NCBI RefSeq assembly: GCF_003324565.1
Contig: NZ_QOLA01000032.1
Location: forward strand, 1 to 63,387
Reading direction: 5' to 3'
DNA length: 63,387 bases
Origin: Streptomyces sp. SDr-06
Lineage (GTDB): Bacteria > Actinomycetota > Actinomycetes > Streptomycetales > Streptomycetaceae
Of the stretch, positions 51,972 through 60,919 are shown piece after piece (the first letter of the stretch is position 1; every line of letters begins with the position of its first letter). Below the pieces are notes generated by a model that had not been told where the DNA came from, ran no database searches, and saw only the letters and a list, made by a program, of their open reading frames with translations. The position numbers and the translations under genes are program-made.

Positions 51972-53204
51972 TCAGACGAGCAGGTCCGCCGTGCCGAGAG
52001 CACCCAGGGGGAGCCCGTCGGGTGAGCTCGTCTCCATACGGCCCTCGGCCTCGGCCTGGCCGAGTCTGCTGTAGGCGCACGCTGCCGACATCAGCGTCAC
52101 ATGACGGTGCCAGCCGGGGTAGGACCTGCCCTCGAAGTCCTGCAACCCGAAATTGCCCTCCAGGTGACGCAGCACTCGCGGGGTCCCGGCCTGTACCTCG
52201 GCGAGTTCCATGAGGTCGTCCATCGGACGGTGCACGAGGTTGGTGAGCCGGATGACAGGAGCGCCCTGGCCCGCGCGCGGATACTCAGCGAACAGCCGGT
52301 AGAAACGGGGTGGTTGGGCCGCACCGGGCAGCCGCACCAGGCCGGTCGCGATCCGCTTCAGCCGGGTCGAGCCGCTGTGCGTGCTCATCACCACGGCGCG
52401 TGGCACCTCGCCGCTCGCGTCCAGGAAGCGCTGCGCGCTCACCACCGCGGGTGAGGCGGCGCTGTCCCGGCCGGGCAGCGGGGCCGCCGGCAGCACCGGC
52501 AGCGTGCCGGGCACGGACATGACGAAATCGTGCCCGCGCCGCCGCAGCCCTTGGAGAAGCCGGTCGGACTCCTTGTAGTCGCCGAGGTTCGCCACCAGAG
52601 GCAGGCGGGTCGAACTGTGCGCGGCCAAGGTGTCGGCTAGGTCGAGGACATGGGCCCACACCGGCAGCGGGCGCACCGGTTCGGGAACGTGGGCCCGGCG
52701 GCGCAGCCGCTCGTCCGCCCACTCGCCGGGCAGATGCAGCCGCCAGTCGACGGGGATCTGCCGGTGTCCGGCGGCGAGGAACAGGCCGATCCCGACCTGG
52801 CAGTTGATGGTCCGGCCCAATGCCGGGACGAAGCGGCGGTGCACACCGCAGGACTGGTTGCCCCGCTTGGGGACGACGGCGGTGCCGACCGTCCATGCCT
52901 TGGGGCGCAGGCGGGCCTCGACCCACCGGGTCAGCTCGCCCCGGACTGGTTGCCAGGGCCACGGGCTGGAGTTGATGAAGCGGTGCAGCGACTGGGACGC
53001 GGTCGGGGAGTCGGTGACGGCGGCCGCCAGGCTGCGCACGGACTTGCGGCCCGAGACGGCCAGCAGTCCCAGCAGATAAGCGGCGGCCCATCGGCGCTGG
53101 TCTGCTCGCGGTAAGTGCGTGAAGAGCTGATCGGCATACGCCGTGACGCGTCGCCCCGTCTCCAGTACGGACGAGTGGGCTTGGCCGAACGCGACGTTGG
53201 TCAT
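51972..53204 (-). CDS. IS701-like transposase-domain protein, probably domesticated
   Basis: 410 aa, intact, from ATG 53204 (AGGAG upstream). RVTAYADQLFTHLPRADQRR, WAAAYLLGLLAVSGRKSVRS, TDSPTASQSLHRFINSSPWP and ARLRPKAWTVGTAVVPKRGN follow the IS701/DDE_5 transposase plan; DYKESDRLLQGLRRRGHDFV follows. The usual first catalytic Asp in the WxxDDT-like element appears replaced (WTVGTAVVPK). No terminal inverted repeats flank it. Its promoter carries the same palindrome as the butyrolactone receptor, implying a regulated host function. Confidence 0.75.
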   Translation of the reverse strand: MTNVAFGQAHSSVLETGRRVTAYADQLFTHLPRADQRRWAAAYLLGLLAVSGRKSVRSLAAAVTDSPTASQSLHRFINSSPWPWQPVRGELTRWVEARLRPKAWTVGTAVVPKRGNQSCGVHRRFVPALGRTINCQVGIGLFLAAGHRQIPVDWRLHLPGEWADERLRRRAHVPEPVRPLPVWAHVLDLADTLAAHSSTRLPLVANLGDYKESDRLLQGLRRRGHDFVMSVPGTLPVLPAAPLPGRDSAASPAVVSAQRFLDASGEVPRAVVMSTHSGSTRLKRIATGLVRLPGAAQPPRFYRLFAEYPRAGQGAPVIRLTNLVHRPMDDLMELAEVQAGTPRVLRHLEGNFGLQDFEGRSYPGWHRHVTLMSAACAYSRLGQAEAEGRMETSSPDGLPLGALGTADLLV

Positions 53205-53256
53205 GAGAGGGCTCCTGGCTGCGGCTCGCGGAGTGCTCGCGGACGTTGGAAGAATA

Positions 53257-53276
53257 ATAGCGCTTGCTATTTTTTT
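53257..53276. promoter_or_regulatory. ATAG-N6-CTAT palindrome, second copy
   Basis: ATAGCGCTTGCTAT (53257-53270) followed by a T run and ATCG, 53 bp upstream of the transposase-like gene. Same arms, spacing and T tract as at 50341. The inner CGCTTG differs from GGATAA, so only the arms are conserved, as expected for a dimer-binding operator. Confidence 0.6.
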
Positions 53277-53628
53277 ATCGCAGTGAATCAGCCAACCTGT
53301 CGGCGGAGGAGTCCGTATGGCGTCGCACGATCGACTCCGCGTGAACCAGCCAACCCACAAGCACGCGACTTGATGCCGCTGACCTGCGCAGCCACACTGT
53401 CCGGCACGTCTACTGGGCGGCCGGGCCGACAAGCCCGGCCCACCCGTGCTGCGGCTCGCCGGAGGGGGAGCGCCGGTGCGGGCCGGTACCGGCAGTGCAC
53501 GCGTGACTGTGGCCGCGGCCCGAGGAGCGCATGCACCGGCATCGCGGCAGAGACGGTCGGCAACCGTCCGCCCGTGCGGCAGAGGCGTGCCTTGCCGATC
53601 ACCAAACGAGCGCAACGCGGAGACACGC

Positions 53629-54240
53629 ATGGTGAGACAGGAACGCGCAGTGCGCACCCGGCAGGCCCTGGTGGACGCCGCCGCTTCGGAGTTCGACCGC
53701 TGCGGCTATGACGGCACGTCCTTGAACCGGGTCTGCAGAGCGGCCGGCATCACCATGGGTGCCCTGACGTTCCACTTCGCGGCGAAGGGCGAACTCGCCG
53801 ACGCCGTGCAGACGCAGGGCCGGCTCATCACCCGCCAGGCCCTGGACGCGCTGCCGCAGGACCAGGGTCCCGCCCTTCACCGGGCGATCGATCTGACCCT
53901 GAAGCTGGCGCGCCTCCTTGAGGCGGAACCCGCGGTGCGCTCGGCCGCCCGGCTCAGCCGGGAGCGCCCCGACCACGACCTGGAGTGGTCGGAGGCCTGG
54001 CTCGGTACGGTGCAGGACCTGTTCGAGCAGGCGTACCGAGAAGGCCAGTTGCACTCGGCGGTACGCCCGGCCTCGCTTGCCTCCCTCTCGCTCTACCTCA
54101 TGCTCGGGACGGAGTGCCGGGCTCGCGCGGACCAGCAAGAGGCGGGCCCCGACCAGGAGCTGAGTGCCGTCGAACAGCTCCGGCAGATCTGGACCGTAGT
54201 GCAGTACGGCATCGGCGGCCCGTCGGAGGCGGGAGGCTGA
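53629..54240 (+). CDS. TetR-family butyrolactone-receptor-like regulator
   Basis: 203 aa: RTRQALVDAAASEFDRCGYD, TSLNRVCRAAGITMGALTFH, FAAKGELADAVQTQGRLI. The FHFAAKGELADAV element places it in the ArpA/ScbR family; its diverged ligand domain suggests a pseudo-receptor. It lies 491 bp upstream of locus B and may control it. Longer in-frame starts exist (from 53446) but lack ribosome sites; GGAGA precedes 53629. Confidence 0.88.
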   Translation: MVRQERAVRTRQALVDAAASEFDRCGYDGTSLNRVCRAAGITMGALTFHFAAKGELADAVQTQGRLITRQALDALPQDQGPALHRAIDLTLKLARLLEAEPAVRSAARLSRERPDHDLEWSEAWLGTVQDLFEQAYREGQLHSAVRPASLASLSLYLMLGTECRARADQQEAGPDQELSAVEQLRQIWTVVQYGIGGPSEAGG

Positions 54241-54731
54241 ATCCGTGCGGACAAACGGGGCTCGTACCCCAGTGCGAGTCCTGTTGACGATTTTCGCGAG
54301 TCGACATTGCTGCCCCCGGCCCCGGCAAGGATCGTGGAACCCGTAACCGACACACCTACGAGGGGCGACCGTGGTGGAGACGGAATGGACTGTCAGGGCT
54401 CCGGCGCGCGCCGCGACGGAACGTCGTCGTGTTCCCGGGTCCTTCCCGCGGAGGCCGGCCGCGGTCTCCGCCTGAGGAACCCGGGGAGCCGCCTGCCGTC
54501 GGCGGATCTCCCCTGCTGAACACCGGCTTCCGGGGCCCGTGGGAGCTCGCGCGTTCTCCTTGAGTACGTCCGGGACACTGCCCGGGCGCCCGTTGGAAAC
54601 CACCCCGCAGCGCCTTGCCGTGCTCTCGCCCTGCGCCAGACATGTGTGGTTGACCTGCACGGATTTCCGGCTGCCCCCTTTCCGGGCGGCCTACATCGTC
54701 ACGCCTTGAAAAGACTCCTGTGGAGGGTTCG
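54241..54731. other. 491-bp region before locus B
   Basis: No gene. Holds the presumed promoter of the locus B operon; GGTTGACC near 54642 could be a -35 but no good -10 follows at proper spacing. No ATAG-N6-CTAT palindrome and no TGAC array were seen. Confidence 0.4.
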
Positions 54732-55976
54732 ATGGCGAAAGCTGAGCGAATGGACGCGGTGGTGATCGGCGGCGGCATCGCCGGATCCGCCCTGGCGGCG
54801 GCACTGGCGGGCGACGGCTACCAGGTGCTGCTGCTGGAGCGGCAGACCGTCTACCGGGACAAGGTGCGCGGCGAGGTCATCAACTGCTGGGGAGTGGTCG
54901 AACTGCTCGAACTCGGCCTGGAGGAGGCCGTCCTCAAGGCCGGCGGCAGCTATGTGGACCGCTTCATCGGCTACGACGAGATCGTCGACCCGGACGTCGC
55001 CCAGGCCAACGCCATCCCGCTCGACGAGATGCTCCCCGGCATACGCGGCGTGCTCGACGTGGGCCACCCCGAAGCCTGCGAGGCCCTCGCCACCGCCGCC
55101 GCCGACGCCGGAGCCACGGTCGTGCGCGGCATCGGCGACGTCACCGTCACCGGGGGCGCCACCCCCAGCGTGCGCTACGAGTACAACGACATCGAGTACG
55201 ACGTGCCCTGCCGGATCGTCGTCGGCGCCGACGGGCGCACGTCGACGGTGCGGCGCCAGCTCGGCATCAACCTCACCCAGACCCCGCCCAACTCGCTCGG
55301 CGGCGGCATGCTGGTGGAGGACCTGCATGACTGGCCCGTCGACGTCACCTCGATCGGCACCGAGAAGGACCTCCTCTACTTCGTCTTCCCGCGCGTCGGC
55401 GCCAAGGCCCGCCTCTACCTCCTGCACGACGTGGCGCAGAAGGGCCGCTTCTCGGGCCCCACCCGGCAGGCCGACTTCCTCAAGGCCTTCCAGTTCCAGT
55501 GCATACCGGGAAGCGAGATGTTCGCCGCGGCCACCCCGTCGGAGTCCTGCGCCTTCTACCCGATGAACGACGCCTGGACGGACGGCCCCGTGGTGCCCGG
55601 CGCCGTCCTCATCGGCGACGCGGCCGGATGGACCGACCCGGTCGTGGGCCAGGGCCTGTCCATCGCGCTGCGCGACGCCCGCCTGGTGCGCGATGCCCTG
55701 CGCTCGCACGGCACCTGGTCCCCGCACGCCCTCAAGGAGTACGCCGAGGAGCGGGAGGAGCGGATGCGCCGCCTGCGCATATCCGGCGCCGTGCGCACGA
55801 CCATGAACATGACCTTCAGCCCCGAGGGCGCCGCCCGCCGCAAGGCGTACGCCAAAGCCTGGCCCCAGGACCCGGTCCTGGCGGGCTCCCGCCTCGCCAC
55901 CTTCCAGGGCGCCTTCGGCGTCCCCGCCGAATCCTTCCACCCCGACACCATCCAGCGCCTGTTCGCCCTGAGCTAG
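54732..55976 (+). CDS. FAD-dependent monooxygenase (PHBH fold)
   Basis: 414 aa, group A flavoprotein. AVVIGGGIAGSALAAALAGD (Rossmann), KVRGEVINCWG, VVGADGRTSTVRRQLG (DG motif) and VLIGDAAGWTDPVVGQGLSI (GD motif). TGGAGGG precedes the ATG. First gene of locus B, 45 bp before the cupin. Possible roles are N-oxidation of the hydrazine product or hydroxylation of an intermediate; geranylgeranyl-reductase-like flavoproteins share the fold. Confidence 0.88.
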   Translation: MAKAERMDAVVIGGGIAGSALAAALAGDGYQVLLLERQTVYRDKVRGEVINCWGVVELLELGLEEAVLKAGGSYVDRFIGYDEIVDPDVAQANAIPLDEMLPGIRGVLDVGHPEACEALATAAADAGATVVRGIGDVTVTGGATPSVRYEYNDIEYDVPCRIVVGADGRTSTVRRQLGINLTQTPPNSLGGGMLVEDLHDWPVDVTSIGTEKDLLYFVFPRVGAKARLYLLHDVAQKGRFSGPTRQADFLKAFQFQCIPGSEMFAAATPSESCAFYPMNDAWTDGPVVPGAVLIGDAAGWTDPVVGQGLSIALRDARLVRDALRSHGTWSPHALKEYAEEREERMRRLRISGAVRTTMNMTFSPEGAARRKAYAKAWPQDPVLAGSRLATFQGAFGVPAESFHPDTIQRLFALS

Positions 55977-56021
55977 TCCGACAACAGGCGCTGCGCCACC
56001 TCCTGACGAAAGGGCCTCCTC

Positions 56022-56357
56022 ATGCATGTGAAGACCGCCGCCGACGCGCAGATCCGCAAGAACGGCTGCGACATCCGCGAGCTCTACCCGTGGGACGGCG
56101 TCGTCGTACCGCCGTGGAACAGCACGCTCTGCTCGATCCGGCCCACCGAGTCCAGCACTCCGCACGGCCACGCCACCGACGAGACGTTCATCTTCATCAG
56201 CGGTGAGGGCCAGGTGCGCGTCGGCACCGAGCAGCGCACCATCACGCCCGGCGACGTCATCTACATCCCGAACGGCACCGACCACATCGTCACCAACACC
56301 AGCGACGCCGAACCGCTGAAGTTCGTCAGCATCTACTGGCTCCAGCCCACCGCGTAG
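56022..56357 (+). CDS. cupin, hydrazine-synthetase N-N forming partner
   Basis: 111 aa single cupin. Complete metal set: His-His-Glu in TPHGHATDETFIFISGEGQV and His in YIPNGTDHIVTNTSD. It lies 14 bp upstream of the MetRS-like gene. In Spb40, PyrN and Tri28-type enzymes a cupin and a MetRS-like domain are fused and together join N6-hydroxylysine to an amino acid; here they are separate, coupled genes. The cupin is believed to rearrange the ester to the N-N product. Confidence 0.85.
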   Translation: MHVKTAADAQIRKNGCDIRELYPWDGVVVPPWNSTLCSIRPTESSTPHGHATDETFIFISGEGQVRVGTEQRTITPGDVIYIPNGTDHIVTNTSDAEPLKFVSIYWLQPTA

Positions 56358-56371
56358 GGAAGAGACCCCTG

Positions 56372-58003
56372 ATGAACGACCTCCCCGGCGCTGCCGCGTC
56401 CGCCCGGCGGCGCATCAACGTCACCTTCTCGCCACCCACCCCCAACGGGGACCTGCACCTGGGGCACCTGGCCGGCCCCGTGCTCAACAGTGACATCTGC
56501 GCACGGTCCCAGAAGATCCTCGGCCACGACGTCGCCTTCGCCACCAGCACCGACGACAACCAGACCTACGTCGTCACCACCGCCGAACGCCTCGGCACCA
56601 CCCCCGAGGAACTCATCCAGCACGCCCTGGACAGCGTCACCAAGTCCCTGGAACTGGCCGGTGTGGACGTCGACCTCTTCGAGCGGCCGGACGCCCACTA
56701 CACCGACTTCGTCCGCGAGTTCTTCACCCAGCTGTGGTTGCACGACGCGTTCGACCTGCGCGAGGTCGAGCTGCCGTACGACGCGGAGACCGGCGAGTAC
56801 AAGGCCGAAGCCTTCGTCACCGGGCGCTGCCCCACCTGCCTCGCCCACGCCCGCGCCGGAGTGTGCGAGGCCTGCGGCCTCTACAACCTGCCGGGCGCGC
56901 TGCTCCCGGTCACCGACACGGCCTCCGCCCTGCCGCGCAAACCCGTGTCGATCTGGGTCCTCGACCTCGAACGGCACCGCTCGCTGATCACCAACTGGTA
57001 CCGCACCACCGACGTCCACCTGCGTCCGGATCTCGCCAAGGTCGTCACCGACACGCTGGCCGGCCGCCTCCCGTACATCCCCATCACCTACCCCACGGCC
57101 TGGGGCATCACGGTGGACTGGGACGGACCCGACATCCAGCCGCAGGCCATCAACGCCTGGCCGGAGATCTACGTCGGCCATGTGTACTGGCTCCAGCAGG
57201 CGCGCCTGGACTCCCGGGCGGACTGCGACGAACTCGTCCAGTTCATCGGCATCGACAACGGCTTCTACAACGCCTTCATCTACGTGACGCTGTCGCTGCT
57301 CGCGGCCCGCCACGGCATGCCGGTGACGCTGCCCAGGACCCGCACCCTCACCAACCAGTACTACATGCTCGAAGGCCGCAAGTTCTCCACCAGCAAGGGT
57401 GACGTGCGCTGGGCCAAGGACTACCTGGAGGACGTCGGCCGCGACCGGGCACGCTTCGTACTCGCCCTCACCAGCCCCGAGCTGCAGCAGGCGGAGTTCA
57501 GCGAGCCCATCGCCGCCCGCACCATCGAGGCACGCTACGACGCCCCGTTGCGCACCATCGTCGACGGCCTCGCCCCGCTGGCGGGCCGGAACGCGGAAGG
57601 CGCCCCCTCCGCGTGGTGGACGTCCGCGCTCCAGGCGTCCAGGCAGCGGTTCGAGGACGCCTACCGGCTGGAGAACTTCAGCGTCCGCAAGGCCGCCGAA
57701 GCACTCGCCCTGCACCTGGAGGTGCTCGCCCTGCGATGCGAGCACCTCGACACCGACGACGAGGGAGAGGCCCGCGGTGCGCTCCAGTTCCTGTGGGCGC
57801 TGCGCACCCTCGGCTGGCCGGTCGCCCCCGACCTGGCCGAACACATCTCCACCGCCTTCGGCGCCGCGTCCACCGTGGGCAAGGCCCCCCTGCTCGCGGA
57901 CCTCACCACGCCACCGAGCAGCCACTTCCGCGGGCTCACCGTGCCCGCGGCCCCCGAGACGGCCGGCCCGGCCCGGGTGTCCAGCGGGCACCACAAGCGC
58001 TGA
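56372..58003 (+). CDS. methionyl-tRNA-synthetase-like amino-acid-activating enzyme
   Basis: 543 aa class I aaRS-like protein. NVTFSPPTPNGDLHLGHLAG gives the HIGH motif (HLGH, about 29-32), the zinc knob is CPTCLAHARAGVCEACG (about 153-171), and KFSTSKGDVRWAKDYL provides the KMSKS-equivalent (about 336). It lacks the C-terminal tRNA-binding extension. In hydrazine-forming pathways such proteins activate an amino acid with ATP and ester-link it to N6-hydroxylysine. Its neighbours (cupin, lysine hydroxylase, DAO-type oxidase) make this role nearly certain; the amino acid may be beta-alanine given the next gene. Confidence 0.92.
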   Translation: MNDLPGAAASARRRINVTFSPPTPNGDLHLGHLAGPVLNSDICARSQKILGHDVAFATSTDDNQTYVVTTAERLGTTPEELIQHALDSVTKSLELAGVDVDLFERPDAHYTDFVREFFTQLWLHDAFDLREVELPYDAETGEYKAEAFVTGRCPTCLAHARAGVCEACGLYNLPGALLPVTDTASALPRKPVSIWVLDLERHRSLITNWYRTTDVHLRPDLAKVVTDTLAGRLPYIPITYPTAWGITVDWDGPDIQPQAINAWPEIYVGHVYWLQQARLDSRADCDELVQFIGIDNGFYNAFIYVTLSLLAARHGMPVTLPRTRTLTNQYYMLEGRKFSTSKGDVRWAKDYLEDVGRDRARFVLALTSPELQQAEFSEPIAARTIEARYDAPLRTIVDGLAPLAGRNAEGAPSAWWTSALQASRQRFEDAYRLENFSVRKAAEALALHLEVLALRCEHLDTDDEGEARGALQFLWALRTLGWPVAPDLAEHISTAFGAASTVGKAPLLADLTTPPSSHFRGLTVPAAPETAGPARVSSGHHKR

Positions 58004-58074
58004 CTCCCCCCGGCGCCCCCACCCTCCCTCCACCCCACGCCTCTCCTCCGACAAGTCCGACAAGGAGCTCCACC

Positions 58075-58443
58075 ATGCTGCGCACCTTCATGAACTCGAA
58101 GATCCACCGCGCCACCATCACCGACAGCAACTTGAACTACGTCGGCTCCATCACCATCTCCCCGGAGCTGCTCGACGCCGCCGGCATCGGCGTCCACGAG
58201 CTGGTGCACGTCGTCAACATCAACAACGGTGCCCGCTTCGAGACGTACACGATCCTCGGCGAGCCCGGACGTAGCCAGGTCGTCGTCAACGGCGCCGCGG
58301 CGCGCCTGGTGGCCCCCGGAGACAAGGTCATCGTCATCAGCTACGCCCAGCTCGACACGGACGAGGTCGCCGACCACAAGTCCCGCGTCGTCCACGTCGA
58401 CGACACCAACGCGATAACCGAGACGGTGCTGCTGAGCGTCTGA
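58075..58443 (+). CDS. panD: aspartate 1-decarboxylase
   Basis: 122 aa pyruvoyl enzyme. RTFMNSKIHRATITDSNLNY then VGSITISPELLDAAGI; Gly24-Ser25 is the self-cleavage site, and YTILGEPG and NGAAARL with DKVIVISYAQLD complete the fold. Makes beta-alanine from aspartate. ATG 58075 follows AAGGAG. Being inside the hydrazine operon, it probably supplies the partner for the MetRS-like enzyme rather than pantothenate. Confidence 0.93.
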   Translation: MLRTFMNSKIHRATITDSNLNYVGSITISPELLDAAGIGVHELVHVVNINNGARFETYTILGEPGRSQVVVNGAAARLVAPGDKVIVISYAQLDTDEVADHKSRVVHVDDTNAITETVLLSV

Positions 58444-58508
58444 CGTCCCTGGTGCACCGATCCCGAACGACGTTCCTGCATGCACGACAAGTCGAGGATG
58501 CGTGAACC

Positions 58509-59840
58509 GTGACAACCCAGAAGATCTATCCGGTGCTGGGAGTGGGTTTCGGACCCGCCAACCTCTCCCTGGCGGTCGCGCTCGAAGAGCGCGGCCGCAC
58601 CGGCCTCGCCCACTTCATCGAGCGTTCCCACGCCTTCCAATGGCAGGAGGAACAGCTCCTGGCGGGCGCCGACATCCAGAACAACCCGTTCCGTGACCTC
58701 GCCATGCCGCGGAACCCGGCAAGCCCCCACACCTTCGTCAAGTACCTCGCCGCGCGCGGCTCGTTGACCGACTATCTGCACCTCAACGCCAAGTTCCCGC
58801 TGCGCCGCGAATACTCCGGCTACCTCGCCTGGGTCGCCTCCGCCTTCCGCGACCAGGTCGACTACGGCCGCTCCGCGACGGGGCTCTCCCTCGTCGAGGC
58901 CGACGACGGCGGTGAACTCTTCCGCGTCGAGACCGACGACGGCAGCCACTATCTCGCCCAGAACGTGTCCGTGGGAACCGGCCGCTCCCCGCGGATCCCC
59001 TACGCCTTCCAGAAGAGCATGGGACAGAGCGTCTTCCACTCCACGAAGTACCTGTCCTCCATCGAACGCCTCAAGGACCGGGCGATACGGGTCGCCGTGG
59101 TCGGCGCGAGCCAGAGCGCCATCGAGATCATCCTCGACCTGCTGTCCCGCCCCAACGTCCAACAGGTAACCGCCATCCACCGCAGCATCGGCTTCCGCCT
59201 CAAGGACACCAGCCCTTACAGCCGCCAAGTGTTCCTGCCCGAATTCGTCGACTACTTCCACCCCCTGCCCAGCGCCAGGAAGCGGCGCCTGCGCGGCGAA
59301 TTGCGGTCGATCAACTACGCGGCCTGCGACCAGGACGTGATCGACCGGCTTGCCGGAGCGCAGCGTGAGTACGAACTCACCGGCTCCGACCGGCTCGTCA
59401 TGAAGCCGTTTTCCGAGGCCCTCATCAGCAAGCCGCTGGGAGCGGGCCACCGGATGGTGCTCCGTGACATCAACCACCTCACCGAAGAGACCCTCGACGC
59501 CGATGTGATCGTCCTGGCCACCGGCTTCAAGGACTTCGGCAGCGAACCCGGCGACGAGCCCTATCACCCCTTGCTGGAGGGCATCGCGCACCGGCTGCCG
59601 CTGGACGAGGACGGCGTGCCGGTCGTCGCGCGGGACTACTCGATCGAGCTCAAGACCCAGGCGGACAGCCCGCGGCCGCCGCGGGTCTATCTCAACGGGC
59701 TGTGCGAGGCCAGCCACGGCATGGGCGACGCCGGGGCACTGGCCATGCTGTCGGTCCGCGCCACGGACATCACCGACTCGCTCCTGCGGTACGCCACCTT
59801 CGACCGCGAGGAACTGCTGACCGCCGGGACCTCCCAGTGA
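58509..59840 (+). CDS. L-lysine N6-hydroxylase (SidA/IucD/PvdA family)
   Basis: 443 aa flavin- and NADPH-dependent N-hydroxylase. VLGVGFGPANLSLAVALEER (FAD), NPFRDLAMPRNPASPHTFVK, VAVVGASQSAIEIILDLLSR (NADPH) and VIVLATGFKDF. The start is GTG 58509. It generates N6-hydroxylysine (ornithine is less likely, since the Spb38/Tri26-type context uses lysine). The stop overlaps the GTG of the next gene. Confidence 0.92.
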   Translation: MTTQKIYPVLGVGFGPANLSLAVALEERGRTGLAHFIERSHAFQWQEEQLLAGADIQNNPFRDLAMPRNPASPHTFVKYLAARGSLTDYLHLNAKFPLRREYSGYLAWVASAFRDQVDYGRSATGLSLVEADDGGELFRVETDDGSHYLAQNVSVGTGRSPRIPYAFQKSMGQSVFHSTKYLSSIERLKDRAIRVAVVGASQSAIEIILDLLSRPNVQQVTAIHRSIGFRLKDTSPYSRQVFLPEFVDYFHPLPSARKRRLRGELRSINYAACDQDVIDRLAGAQREYELTGSDRLVMKPFSEALISKPLGAGHRMVLRDINHLTEETLDADVIVLATGFKDFGSEPGDEPYHPLLEGIAHRLPLDEDGVPVVARDYSIELKTQADSPRPPRVYLNGLCEASHGMGDAGALAMLSVRATDITDSLLRYATFDREELLTAGTSQ

Positions 59841-60919
59841 GTCACACCGCCACCATCGCGGACGTCGCCGTCGTCGGCGGCGGGATCATCGGGCTGGTCA
59901 CGGCCGAACGGCTCACCGCGCGAGGTCTCACCGTCGTCGTCATCGACGAGACCGGGATCGCCGGAGGTGCCACGGGCGCCTCCGGCGGGCTCGTCCGCGC
60001 CTTCGACCCGACCGGACACCACCGGTCCTGGGCGGCCGCGGGCCTGGAGACATACCTCCGCCAGGGCCACTACGGCACCTGGCCCCGGGTCCGCGCCCAG
60101 GGCAGCCTCACCCTGGTCGCGGGGAACGCCCTGCCCGGCGCTGTCGGCGCGGTGACGGAACTGCGGGCGGCCGGACACAAGGCGGACGTCCTCAGCGCGC
60201 AGGAGATCAGCACCCGCTTCCCCGGCCTCACCGTCCCCGACGACCTGGCGGGCGTGTACGAACCGGAGGCCGGCTGGCTCCCGGTGCGCGCCGTGGCCAC
60301 CGCCGTACTGCGCGACGCGGGACCCGAACTCCGCCTCAAGCGGGCCCGGGCCACCCGCCTGCTCACCCAGGGCACCCGTGTGAGCGGAGTGGCCACGACC
60401 GCCGGGCCGGTCCACGCGCCCGCCGTCCTGCTCGCCGCGGGCGTCGGCAGCACCCCGCTCGCCGCCACGGTGGGCGTGGACCTGCCGCTGCGCACCCGGT
60501 CCGTCGGCTACTGCCTGTTCGAGCCGAGCGACCGGATCGACCTGGCCGGGCTGCCCACCGTCGTCGACCGCACCACCGGCGCATGGCTGCGCCCCTGGGG
60601 CGTGGGCTCGCTCGTACTGGCCGGCGTGACCTCCCAGGAGACGGATGTGCCGGCCACCGTCCACCCCGGCGTCACGGCCCGCGAACAGCAGCGCGTCCGG
60701 GACGTGGTCCGCCATCGCTACCCGCACCTGGCCCGGGCCCCCGGCCGCGGCGGCACCACCGCCTACGACGCGATGGCCCCCACAGGACAGGGCGAGGTGA
60801 CCGTGCCGTCCGGCCCGGACGGGCTCGTCACCGCCACCGGATGGAACGGCGGCGGCTTCAAACTCGCGCCCGCGGTAGGCGAGTTCGCCGCCGCACGGCT
60901 CGCCGAGGCGGTGTCCTGA
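59837..60919 (+). CDS. FAD-dependent DAO-type oxidase (Spb39-like)
   Basis: 360 aa. TIADVAVVGGGIIGLVTAER (FAD), TGIAGGATGASGGLVRAF and GLVTATGWNGGGFKLAPAVG belong to the D-amino-acid oxidase/glycine oxidase family. In hydrazine pathways an enzyme of this family splits the N-N-linked lysine adduct, releasing the hydrazino acid and 2-aminoadipate semialdehyde. GTGA overlap with the hydroxylase and TGATG overlap with the next gene. Confidence 0.9.
   Translation: MSHTATIADVAVVGGGIIGLVTAERLTARGLTVVVIDETGIAGGATGASGGLVRAFDPTGHHRSWAAAGLETYLRQGHYGTWPRVRAQGSLTLVAGNALPGAVGAVTELRAAGHKADVLSAQEISTRFPGLTVPDDLAGVYEPEAGWLPVRAVATAVLRDAGPELRLKRARATRLLTQGTRVSGVATTAGPVHAPAVLLAAGVGSTPLAATVGVDLPLRTRSVGYCLFEPSDRIDLAGLPTVVDRTTGAWLRPWGVGSLVLAGVTSQETDVPATVHPGVTAREQQRVRDVVRHRYPHLARAPGRGGTTAYDAMAPTGQGEVTVPSGPDGLVTATGWNGGGFKLAPAVGEFAAARLAEAVS

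Noticed and set aside
51972..53204. Active insertion sequence
   Set aside because: No inverted repeats or target duplication seen, and the promoter carries a regulatory palindrome; treated as domesticated.
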